NCBI GenBank assembly: GCA_937888775.1
Contig: CALAQT010000207.1
Location: forward strand, 1-7,956
Direction: 5' to 3'
Origin: an uncultured Actinomycetes bacterium
Lineage (GTDB): Bacteria; Actinomycetota; Thermoleophilia; Solirubrobacterales; Solirubrobacteraceae
DNA: 7,956 nucleotides
Shown: piece after piece, positions 1-5,528 of the stretch
Numbering within the stretch: position 1 is the stretch's first letter
Layout: each line of letters starts with the position of its first letter
Notes under the pieces: generated by a model
The model's database searches: none
Seen by the model: only the letters and a program-made list of their open reading frames with translations
Told to the model about the DNA's origin: nothing
Translations under genes and position numbers: made by a program

Positions 1-142
1 CCCAGTGCACCTTGTAGTGCTCATGCCCGGGCTCGCCAAGGATCTCAACGATCTGGCCCCGACGAGCCGGCTCACCGTGGATACCCCGAGCCTCGAGCAG
101 GTCACCGACACGCGCCGCGGCTGGTGTGTTCTTCGCGCTCAT
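1..142 (-). CDS. DUF1918 domain protein, N-terminal part (cut by window edge)
   Basis: The reverse strand from the ATG at 142-140 gives 47 residues starting MSAKNTPAAARVGDLLEARG and continuing through GEPARRGQIVEILGEPGHEHYKVHW before the edge. The order 'VGD.L..RG...GEP.R.G.I.E.LG..G...Y.V.W' is that of DUF1918, a small SH3-like barrel domain of about 60 residues common in actinobacteria and often found as a stand-alone protein. Its molecular role is not known. No strong Shine-Dalgarno precedes the ATG. I chose it because it sits about ten residues before the conserved VGD, as is usual in the family. The gene is on the same strand as the truncated isomerase upstream but is separated from it by about 115 bases with no recognisable gene, so operon membership is doubtful. 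The C-terminal third lies outside the window. Confidence 0.75.
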   Translation of the reverse strand, partial: MSAKNTPAAARVGDLLEARGIHGEPARRGQIVEILGEPGHEHYKVHW

Positions 143-257
143 GTGAGAGATTGAACCATCCCGCACGCTCGAGGGCATCCGCGGCCGGCCGCACGGCACA
201 CGCCGGCGATGAAGGAGGAGCTGGGCGCGGCGAGGGCCGGCCACGACTTGGGCCTGC

Positions 258-370
258 CTCGATCTTCCAGGAGATGTCGCTGAGCGGGCGCGTCTCGGGG
301 CCGTAGGAATCGCGGCTCTCGTTGCGTTCCAGGGGCCAATTGAAAAGCGGTGGTAGTCGGTGTCAGGCAT
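258..370 (-). pseudogene. Xylose-isomerase-like sugar isomerase, truncated and frameshifted 5' remnant
   Basis: The ATG at 370-368 overlaps the aldolase stop (ATGCCTGA), the layout of a translationally coupled next gene. It reads MPDTDYHRFSIGPWNA. The reading then shifts by one base near 321-323 and continues in another frame as ESRDSYGPETRPLSDISWKI. Joined, this matches the N-terminus typical of xylose-isomerase-like TIM-barrel sugar isomerases ('.FS.GPWN....DS/PFGP..R......K'). A single missing base would restore WNANESRDSYGP. After about position 258 the resemblance ends, and the metal- and substrate-binding parts of a roughly 300-400 residue enzyme are absent. The gene is therefore dead by both frameshift and truncation. 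The family call rests on only about 36 residues. It was probably the last gene of the kinase-aldolase operon, supplying isomerisation of the free sugar. Confidence 0.55.
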
Positions 371-1343
371 GGTGCTGCGTCTCCGTTAGATCGAGGTCGT
401 CAGACAGCGGCAGGCGAGGTTTGATACCCAGCCGGGCGAGGTCCGCGTGGTAGGCGCGAACCGCGTCCGCCGCGACGAGTTCGCCGTCGGCGATCACTCG
501 CAGGTACCGGACGAATGTCAGCTGGTGCTCGCTGGCGTTGATCTTGCGACCGAACAGCGCTGCCCGCGCGCCATGCCGGCGTGCCTGTTGCAGTAGGAAG
601 AAAGCGTCGTGGGTGGTGCCTGCTGAGCCGCCGAGCACGCCGGGCACCAGGTGCGGGTCGTAGGCCGCCAGCTCCTCCATCGCCCGCGGCCCGTGGTACG
701 GCATCTTGAGGAACAGCGGCCGCGCCCCGCGCGGCACGCCGGCCAACGCACGAGCGATCGAGTCGTTGAGAAACCGGCCAACGTCCGATGGCCGACGCGC
801 ACCCGGCGCGTTGGGGTCGAAGACCTCGAGGAAGTGGCGCAGCCCCTGCGGCTCTGCCTCGAGGCGAAAGTCGCGGTATGCCTCCAGCGTCGCGCGGTCA
901 AGCGCCGCGTCGTTGTTCAGCGTGATCGAATAGAGGCCGAGGTCAACGCCACCGGCGCCTCGGGCCTGCTCGACGGTCGCAGTGCGGAAAGGCAGCGAGG
1001 GCCCCTCGGCGTAGGCGCCGCCGCCAACGAAATGAATGTCGGTGCTGTCGTTGGCGCGCACCGCCGGCGTCACGGCAGAGCCCTCGAACAGGCCCTCCCT
1101 CACGGTCAGCAGCTCGCTCGTGCTGACGCTCATCAACATGATGTCGACGAGACCCTGCCGCACGATCTCGCGCATCTGATCACGGTAGTCGGCGAGCGAG
1201 CGCGGATGGCCGCTGGCGAGGTCCACGCCCGTCGCTGCCAGCCCCCACGCCATGTCGGCGTCCTTGGCGTCGGCGAGAATGAAGTCACGTGCGCCGGCGG
1301 GATCGGCGTGGATATGAGCGAGCTTGAGGTCGAGGCTCTTCAT
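363..1343 (-). CDS. Class I aldolase-like TIM-barrel protein, sugar operon
   Basis: This 326-residue protein begins at the ATG 1343-1341. I chose that start because AGGAG lies 11 bases upstream and because residues 21-42 (FILADAKDADMAWGLAATGV) look like the family's first strand. Features in order are the DAKDAD segment (24-30), a long 'GLVDIMLMSVSTSELL' strand-turn (64-79), 'VTPAVRANDSTDIH' (91-104), 'LGLYSITLNND' (135-145), 'HFLEVFDPN' (170-178), 'LFLKMPYHG' (210-218), 'VLGGSAGTTHDAF' (236-248) and 'GARAALFGRKIN' (258-269). The alternating short strands and the late GGSAGT and FGRKIN phosphate-site-like turns fit the DeoC/LacD/Fba-I type of aldolase barrel. Lys213 of FLKMPYHG is the likely Schiff-base residue by analogy. 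The protein belongs to a conserved but, as far as I know, uncharacterised family. The substrate is unknown; next to a PfkB kinase, retro-aldol cleavage of a phosphorylated ketose is the best guess. An in-frame GTG at 1439 would give a 358-residue form. Confidence 0.7.
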   Translation of the reverse strand: MKSLDLKLAHIHADPAGARDFILADAKDADMAWGLAATGVDLASGHPRSLADYRDQMREIVRQGLVDIMLMSVSTSELLTVREGLFEGSAVTPAVRANDSTDIHFVGGGAYAEGPSLPFRTATVEQARGAGGVDLGLYSITLNNDAALDRATLEAYRDFRLEAEPQGLRHFLEVFDPNAPGARRPSDVGRFLNDSIARALAGVPRGARPLFLKMPYHGPRAMEELAAYDPHLVPGVLGGSAGTTHDAFFLLQQARRHGARAALFGRKINASEHQLTFVRYLRVIADGELVAADAVRAYHADLARLGIKPRLPLSDDLDLTETQHHA

Positions 1344-1489
1344 GGCGCGGAGTGCTCCTGTCCAAGGGATTGTCCCGAGGTCATCGGGATGCCGGCTCGT
1401 CGCCAGATCGGCGCCCGTAGCCCCCAGGCTGAAGGCCACCTCGGCGTGCTTGGCGTCGAACAGTCGGGCTTCTCGTCAACCAACTTCAT
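1344..1489 (-). pseudogene. Vestigial duplicated 5' end of an aldolase-like gene
   Basis: An ATG at 1489-1487 overlaps the kinase stop as ATGA, the usual coupled start. It reads MKLVDEK, then needs a one-base shift near 1469 to continue as ARLFDAKHAEVAFSLGATGADLA. That stretch parallels the intact aldolase's own beginning, FILADAKDADMAWGLAATGVDLA, found 62 codons downstream: L.DAK.A..A..L.ATG.DLA is shared, followed by HP in both. The segment therefore looks like the head of a second, diverged aldolase copy whose body has been lost, leaving a full copy behind it. The open frame is continuous from GTG 1439 into the intact gene, so a fused protein with a repeated first strand is formally possible. 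I consider that less likely than initiation at 1343. Confidence 0.5.
1355..1359 (-). promoter_or_regulatory. Shine-Dalgarno deciding the aldolase start
   Basis: The reverse strand reads GGACAGGAGCACTCCGCGCC immediately before the ATG at 1343. The AGGAG core lies 11 bases from the ATG, slightly long but strong. No comparable site precedes the GTG at 1439. This supports the 326-residue start and treats the upstream open stretch as vestigial. Confidence 0.55.
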
Positions 1490-2688
1490 CGCAGCAGAAC
1501 CATTGTCCCGGTTCCGTCGCGCTCAACTGCGACATCGGCCGGCAACTCAATCTCAACCGGCTGCCGCGGCCAGCCGTCCGCGATCCGCTCGGTGACCTGC
1601 GTCCAGGTCGGGATTCCACTGGTGGGATCGACAGCCTCCACGCTGCATGCGCCCACGGCGGTTGCGCTCGTCGCCGCCTCGCGCGGACCTGCGCCTCGCA
1701 GCAGCGCCGCCAGCAGCCCGGCGATTGTCGCGTCGCCCGAGCCGGTGGTGCCGCTGACCGTCCGCGCCCGAAAGCACGGCGAGAGCAGCTCTCGATCCAG
1801 CCATGCGTCGGTTCGCAGCCCCAAACGCTCGCAGAACGCCCTCATCCGGGTGGCGTCTGGGGTGGTCCGGAGATACAGACCCTGGTCTCCGAGCTTGATC
1901 GCTACGACTCCGGCGCCCATCGCGGTCAGCTGGCTCCCGAGATCTGCCAGTCGCGAGTAGTCCGCGACCGACACGAGCGGGGCCCCCGCCTGGCGTCGAC
2001 GGTGGGCGGGCCCGTCGAACATGAACAGCAGCTCGTCGATGCTGGGGGCGAACACGTCGACGTACGGCAGTGCCTGTCTCAGTACCTCCACCCAGTCAAC
2101 GCGCCCAGCGTCGCTCTCGGGATCTGGCTCGCAGAGATCGAGCGCCGTCGCCACCCCTGCCTCGATCACTCGCGCGAACATCGCCCGCAGTTGCGCCCCG
2201 CCGTCCGCGTACATCCGTGGCATCAGCGGCGGGTAGCCGAAGTGAAACAGGCGCACGCCGGACAGGCTCTCATACGGGATATCCCGGGCGGAGAATGTCT
2301 GGTTGGCTCCGGGACAGTGCAGGAAGCTCCGGTCCACGCCGGGTGGAGCGATCACGATCGTGTAGCTCGTCGGCTCCGTTGCGCAGACCTGGATGCCAGC
2401 CACGAGGTGCCCTCCGTGCCGCGCCAGCGATTCGAGCACGGCCGTGCCGAACATGTCCGCGCCGACCTTGGCGACCAGCCCCACGCGAACGCCAAGCCGG
2501 TGCAGCGCCACGCCGGTGTTCGCCACCACGCCACCCGTCGACAGCACCGCCGGTCCGACGACGACGAGTCGTCCGGGCTCGATCCTCACCGGCCCGTACA
2601 ACGCCGGGAACACGTCCAGCGACACGTGACCGGCGACCACAACGTCCGGAACCGGGCGAGCAGCCTCCGCTGGTTGCGAACCGGGCAT
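1486..2688 (-). CDS. PfkB/ribokinase-family carbohydrate kinase
   Basis: This 400-residue cytosolic sugar kinase should phosphorylate a sugar or sugar-acid hydroxyl with ATP. PfkB hallmarks are visible: an N-terminal strand DVVVAGHVSLDVFP (15-28), the glycine-rich substrate-binding signature STGGVVANTGVALHRLG (50-66), KVGADMFG (74-81), the strand-lid part TSYTIVI...DRSFLHCPGAN (107-129), a 'PSIDE' segment (215-219) where many relatives have NxxE, AIKLGDQG (263-270), and the anion-hole motif TTGSGDATIAG (314-324). Asp319 is the presumed catalytic base. At 400 residues it is longer than the usual 300-330. The extra length lies mainly in 275-310 and at the C-terminus. I use the ATG at 2688; a GTG at 2715 would add nine residues, and neither has a clear Shine-Dalgarno. 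The stop overlaps a downstream ATG, pointing to coupling with the aldolase segment. The exact sugar cannot be read from the sequence. Confidence 0.85.
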   Translation of the reverse strand: MPGSQPAEAARPVPDVVVAGHVSLDVFPALYGPVRIEPGRLVVVGPAVLSTGGVVANTGVALHRLGVRVGLVAKVGADMFGTAVLESLARHGGHLVAGIQVCATEPTSYTIVIAPPGVDRSFLHCPGANQTFSARDIPYESLSGVRLFHFGYPPLMPRMYADGGAQLRAMFARVIEAGVATALDLCEPDPESDAGRVDWVEVLRQALPYVDVFAPSIDELLFMFDGPAHRRRQAGAPLVSVADYSRLADLGSQLTAMGAGVVAIKLGDQGLYLRTTPDATRMRAFCERLGLRTDAWLDRELLSPCFRARTVSGTTGSGDATIAGLLAALLRGAGPREAATSATAVGACSVEAVDPTSGIPTWTQVTERIADGWPRQPVEIELPADVAVERDGTGTMVLLR

Positions 2689-2815
2689 AGCCAAACACGA
2701 CTCTACTCCGGGCACCAGGGGTCGAATCCCGTCCGACTAGCCTCGGTCCAGGAGTGCCGCTTTCGCGTGGTTACAGCAGTCTCGGTGAGCTCCAAGCTCG
2801 CTGTCGCATCGGACG

Positions 2816-2997
2816 GTGGCTGTTGCACAAAGCCGTCTGCGAAAACCTGGGCTGCGCTCGCTGTGACGGTCGCTGAGGGGGCTGGCAGCGCCGAGGCTGG
2901 GCAGGGCGCGCCGCGGGTGAGCAACGACTTGCGGCTTTTTCGACCCCGCCCTGAGAAAGGCTCCAGTGAGCCCGCCGGGGGTTTGTGCAACAGCCAC
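2816..2997. mobile_element. 182-bp MITE-like element with 16-bp inverted repeats and 4-bp target duplication
   Basis: The left end GTGGCTGTTGCACAAA (2816-2831) is a perfect reverse complement of the right end TTTGTGCAACAGCCAC (2982-2997). The bases just outside are GACG on both sides (2812-2815 and 2998-3001), which looks like a 4-bp target-site duplication. The 150-base interior has no convincing coding frame and is too short for a transposase, so the element must have been moved in trans. Its ends match the right end of the IS1182-like remnant at 3500-3515 in 14 of 16 positions, which suggests the source of the transposase. The element sits between the kinase start and the integrase remnant, about 130 bases upstream of the kinase operon. 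Confidence 0.75.
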
Positions 2998-3006
2998 GAC
3001 GATTAG

Positions 3007-3285
3007 CCGGCCAGGGCGCCGAAGGCAAACTCGGTCGCCGAGCGGTTCGTGGGCACCGTCAGACGCGAGTGCCTGGACTGGATCCTGATCGCCAGCCGCA
3101 GGCACCTTCAGCACGTGCTGGCCGAGTTCATTGGCCATTACAACGGCCATCGGCCGCACCGCGCGCTCGGCCTCGCGCCCCCGGAACCCCACCCCCCAGC
3201 ACCGCCCGTCCCGACGCCGCCAGCCACATCGGTCCACAGACACGACCGGCTCGGCGGCCTCATCCACGAGTACACAATCGCCGCC
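3007..3285 (+). pseudogene. IS3/IS481-type integrase, 3' fragment
   Basis: The frame reads PARAPKANSVAERFVGT then VRRECLDWILIASRRHL, AEFIGHYNGHRPHRALGL and RLGGLIHEYTIAA. This is the C-terminal part of an rve/DDE integrase core as found in IS3- and IS481-like elements: the 'KAN..AERF.GT.RREC' helix carrying the third catalytic acid (the Glu of AERF), then the 'HYN..RPHRAL' signature and the usual LGGLIHEY tail. The first two catalytic aspartates and everything upstream are missing; an in-frame stop at 3004-3006 precedes the fragment. The expected end after EYTIAA is not a stop but CAA (3286-3288), one transition from TAA, so the native stop may have been lost. The fragment is non-functional. 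Confidence 0.8.
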
Positions 3286-3307
3286 CAAAACCATGCCCGA
3301 TCGAATA

Positions 3308-3388
3308 AAGGCACCCCACAGGCTTATCACCGCCACCCACAACCTGCTCAAGCTCCACACGCACCAGACAGCGACCGCCGGGGCCTGA
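3308..3388 (+). pseudogene. IS1182-like transposase, last 26 codons
   Basis: The frame ending at the TGA 3386-3388 reads KAPHRLITATHNLLKLHTHQ then TATAGA. 'LI.ATHNLLKL.' is the characteristic C-terminal helix of IS1182/IS5-type DDE transposases, normally preceded by a tryptophan or similar residue and followed by only a few residues. Upstream in this frame the sequence is the out-of-frame shadow of the integrase fragment, so only the extreme 3' end of the gene survives, starting about 20 bases after the integrase remnant ends. A GGGCC-rich set of short inverted repeats (3381-3413) overlaps the stop and may have been the element's own terminator. The family assignment is from a short motif and is moderately secure. 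Confidence 0.6.
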
Positions 3389-3499
3389 GAGGGCCCAGGA
3401 AGGCCCCCGGGCCGACCCGCTGCCCAGTGCCGAAAACCACCACGCCCGCCGGCAGCGCGAAACGCACCACGAACGCCCGCGCAGCCGTCCGCCGAAACC

Positions 3500-3515
3500 T
3501 TTGCGAAACAGCCAC
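3500..3515 (+). repeat. Right-end inverted repeat of the IS1182-like remnant
   Basis: TTTGCGAAACAGCCAC lies 112 bases beyond the transposase stop, in the same orientation as the right repeat of the 182-bp element, and differs from it at two of 16 positions. This marks the probable outer end of the degraded insertion sequence. No matching left end of the same element is seen, apart from the small element's own left repeat at 2816. Confidence 0.5.
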
Positions 3516-3680
3516 ACGCCAAAGCGGCTGCGCGCGTCGACGCTGGCCGGCACAGCCACCCGCATCACGACGCCAAAAAGCGCGCTCAATCGGCAGAGAC
3601 CTGCAAACGACCCGCAGCCGCCCGCTTCCGCGCGTTGATGGTAAGGAACGAATCCTCCGGTTCGAGTCCGTCGGTGGGCT
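3516..3680. other. Gene-free stretch beyond the IS remnant, with a tRNA T-arm-like motif
   Basis: Between the IS end and the slipin stop I see no convincing coding frame; long open frames here are GC-driven. Positions 3659-3669 read GGTTCGAGTCC, a good tRNA T-loop sequence. Only three T-stem pairs form, and no matching acceptor or anticodon arm lies upstream, so it is at most a tRNA 3' scrap. No clear terminator for the slipin operon is visible here. Confidence 0.4.
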
Positions 3681-4496
3681 CTAAGGAGCGACCCCGACTC
3701 CTGGCGGCGGTGTTGGCGCAGCGTTGGCGCGCTGGCCGTTGACCATCTGCATCAGCGGTCCGATCAGATCGATCGGCAGCGGGAAGATGATCGTCGAGTT
3801 CTGCTCGCTGCCGATCTCGAGCAGCGTCTGCAGATAGCGCAACTGGATCGTTACGGGATTGCGGCTGATCACCTCGGCCGCCTCGAAGAGCTTGGCGGCG
3901 GCCTGGGCCTCGCCCTCGGCGTTGATGATCTTCGCCCGGCGCTCGCGCTCGGCCTCGGCCTGTCGCGCGATCGCGTGCTGCATGTCCTCAGGGATCTCCA
4001 CGTCCTTGATCTCAACGGCAGTGACCTTGATGCCCCACGGCTCGGTCTGGTCGTCGATGATCTTCTGCAGGTCCTCGTTGAGCCGCTCGCGCTCGGCGAG
4101 CAGCGTGTCGAGCTCGGCCTTGCCGAGCACCGAGCGCAGCGTCGTCTGTGCGATCTGCGATGTTGCGGTGAGAACGTCCTGGACCTCGACGACGGACCTG
4201 TTGGGATCGACAACATGGAAGTAGGTCACAGCGGTAACGCGGGCCGGCACGTTGTCGCGGGTGATCACCTCCTGGGGTGGGATCTGCTGGGTGACCGTCC
4301 GCAGGCTGACGCGCACCATCCGATCGACGAATGGAATCAGCAGCACAACGCCGGGTCCCTTCTGGTCGAGCAGGCGTCCGAGCCGAAAGACGACGCCGCG
4401 CTCGTACTCGCGCAGGATGCGCACGGACGCTGCCCCCAGGATCAACCCGAGCAGCAGGAGCACGGCTAGGACGATGAGGAGGATCGTGACGATCAT
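3681..4496 (-). CDS. Slipin / SPFH (stomatin-like) membrane protein
   Basis: A 271-residue stomatin/prohibitin-family protein that should anchor in the cytoplasmic membrane and form large oligomers organising lipid and protein microdomains. Residues 2-22 are one hydrophobic anchor. [14 protein letters not shown] (29-42) opens the SPFH domain, which runs to about 175 through [14 protein letters not shown] (47-60), 'TRDNVPARV' (79-87), '[20 protein letters not shown]' (121-140) and '[17 protein letters not shown]' (154-170). A charged Ala/Glu-rich coiled coil follows at 176-215, then the slipin-typical tail [16 protein letters not shown] (234-249). Length and motifs are normal. Its ATG overlaps the NfeD stop (ATGA), so the two are coupled. 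An in-frame ATG at 4511 is less likely because GGAG sits eight bases before 4496. A long upstream open frame exists but is only the NfeD gene read out of frame. Confidence 0.93.
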   Translation of the reverse strand: MIVTILLIVLAVLLLLGLILGAASVRILREYERGVVFRLGRLLDQKGPGVVLLIPFVDRMVRVSLRTVTQQIPPQEVITRDNVPARVTAVTYFHVVDPNRSVVEVQDVLTATSQIAQTTLRSVLGKAELDTLLAERERLNEDLQKIIDDQTEPWGIKVTAVEIKDVEIPEDMQHAIARQAEAERERRAKIINAEGEAQAAAKLFEAAEVISRNPVTIQLRYLQTLLEIGSEQNSTIIFPLPIDLIGPLMQMVNGQRANAAPTPPPGVGVAP

Positions 4497-4963
4497 GGAT
4501 TCAACTCCCATTCTTCGGCCTTGCGCACGCACAAGGTCAAACCGTTGACGCTTTCCACGACGACTCGGTCGCCGTCGTGCAACTCGGTTTCTTGGTGGAT
4601 TGGACTCGGCTCCGCGCGCCAGAGCGACCCGTCGATAAAGACCTGCGCCTCGGGGCCGCCACTGGAGCGGACTACACCGACATGGCCGACGAGCGCCTCG
4701 CTGCCAGTGCGTGGGCGTACTCGCAGCGGGCGCAGGATCCGGCGTCTGGCGATCAGTAGCAGCGACGTGGCTGCCGCTCCGGCGCACAGCGCGACGATCA
4801 GCACGACCGCCGCGCCGGCACCGGCAGCCAGCAACAGCAGCGCCACACCACCGATGGCGGCGACGCTCGCACAGGCGCCGATAAGTCCTCCGGTCGACAG
4901 ATGCGCCTCAGCCAGCAGCAGCACCAAGGCCACGACGATCAAAGCTAGACCCAGCGCAGTCAT
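4493..4963 (-). CDS. NfeD-family membrane protein, short form
   Basis: A 156-residue partner of the adjacent slipin. NfeD and SPFH proteins are a classic conserved pair thought to act together in membrane quality control and microdomain organisation. Hydrophobic segments lie at about 3-19, 25-47 and 49-71, followed by a basic turn [12 protein letters not shown] (73-84). A soluble C-terminal OB-fold-like region (88-148) contains [23 protein letters not shown] and [17 protein letters not shown], the standard NfeD C-terminal pattern. The serine-protease domain of long NfeD proteins is absent, so this is the short form. I start at ATG 4963, where the first hydrophobic segment begins. GTG at 4969 or further upstream is possible and no strong Shine-Dalgarno separates them. 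The stop overlaps the slipin start. Confidence 0.88.
   Translation of the reverse strand: MTALGLALIVVALVLLLAEAHLSTGGLIGACASVAAIGGVALLLLAAGAGAAVVLIVALCAGAAATSLLLIARRRILRPLRVRPRTGSEALVGHVGVVRSSGGPEAQVFIDGSLWRAEPSPIHQETELHDGDRVVVESVNGLTLCVRKAEEWELNP
4505..4508 (-). promoter_or_regulatory. Shine-Dalgarno deciding the slipin start
   Basis: GGAG on the reverse strand, inside the last codons of the NfeD gene, is eight bases from the ATG at 4496 and overlaps the alternative ATG at 4511. It therefore favours initiation at 4496, directly at the hydrophobic anchor. Confidence 0.6.
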
Positions 4964-5124
4964 GGCCACTATGCGGAGCTGCCACTGTTCATCACATCGG
5001 CGAGCGTACCGCCCGCCCGGCAGAGCGCCATCGGACGATTCCCGGCCTCTCACTGCGGAGAACTACGTCCGGTCGCACCTGACCTCCCCCAGATGAGAGC
5101 CAGCCCGATCCTCGCCTAGAACAT

Positions 5125-5146
5125 GGCCGCCAGTATGACGGCGGCC
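5125..5146. terminator. 7-bp GC hairpin downstream of the DUF1269 remnant
   Basis: GGCCGCC (5125-5131) and GGCGGCC (5140-5146) form a perfect stem around an 8-base loop, about 34 bases past the DUF1269 stop on the minus strand. No U-tract follows on either strand, so a terminator role is only plausible. The surrounding stretch 4964-5179 holds no gene and should include the NfeD operon promoter, but I cannot recognise promoter boxes. Confidence 0.3.
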
Positions 5147-5179
5147 GGAGCCCGAATCCACGCAGCTATGTCTGGCCAT

Positions 5180-5503
5180 CTAACTCGCGGCGGCCTCCTC
5201 CTCCGCTTCCTCGAGGTCCCGCCTGAACTCCTCGTTGTCGGCGTCGATCTCCTTCTCGAGAGACTTCTCGGCGCGTGTGAGCGCCTTGTCAAGCTGCTCC
5301 TCAAGTCGCGACTCCCCGATCACTATCAAGTGCTGCTTCTCCTGCCTCCAGCAGCTCCCGGAGCTCCTTGGCGTCGCCGCGCGAGATGCCGCGCCGAAGG
5401 TGCCCGGCGACGCCACCAACCAGGCCCCCGACCGCCGCCGCCCCGATGACCGACGGCGGGAACAGAATCCCGACCACCGCTCCGGCCGCGATGACACCGT
5501 CCT
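5180..5503 (-). pseudogene. DUF1269 protein, frameshifted and N-terminally truncated
   Basis: Two frames joined at about 5327 give GVIAAGAVVGILFPPSVIG, AAAVGGLVGGVAGHLRRGIS, RGDAKELRELLEAGEAAL, then IVIGESRLEEQLDKALTRAE and a charged tail ending EEAEEEAAAS. This is the DUF1269 (COG4803) pattern: a glycine-rich hydrophobic hairpin, the 'ISR.D.KEL...L..GEA.LIV.GES' segment, then a charged helix. One extra base near 5327 breaks it. The N-terminal half of the domain (about 60-80 residues before the glycine-rich hairpin) is missing: around 5500 the frame runs into sequence that encodes the ABC permease on the other strand. The function of DUF1269 is unknown and the gene is almost certainly inactive. 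The upstream limit is approximate. Confidence 0.65.
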
Positions 5504-5528
5504 GCGCGATGAGGTTCGCACGACCGGG

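Noticed and set aside
139..339. 66-residue minus-strand open frame between the DUF1918 and aldolase genes.
   Set aside because: It lies in the third frame relative to the isomerase remnant, with Arg/Pro-rich composition and no domain; the isomerase frames explain the coding signal better.
651..3006. Long plus-strand open frames (651-1595 and 1324-3006) opposite the kinase and aldolase.
   Set aside because: They are antisense shadows caused by high GC codon bias. Their translations are Arg/His/Pro-rich with no domain, while the minus strand carries recognisable enzymes.
2737..3522. 261-residue minus-strand open frame across the mobile-element block.
   Set aside because: It runs antisense through the integrase fragment, the MITE and the IS end, and has no coherent protein features.
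3608..3680. Possible tRNA gene ending at the GGTTCGAGTCC motif.
   Set aside because: The T-stem has only three pairs, no complementary 5' acceptor strand lies about 70 bases upstream, and no anticodon arm is evident.
4497..4787. N-terminal extension of the slipin open frame to 4787.
   Set aside because: The extra 97 residues are the out-of-frame reading of the NfeD gene. The coupled ATG at 4496, with its own Shine-Dalgarno and the membrane anchor, is the normal slipin start.
5235..5528. Upstream extension of the permease frame to 5235.
   Set aside because: Most of it is antisense to the DUF1269 remnant and reads as Arg/Pro-rich noise; only the last ten or so residues look compatible with a permease N-terminus.
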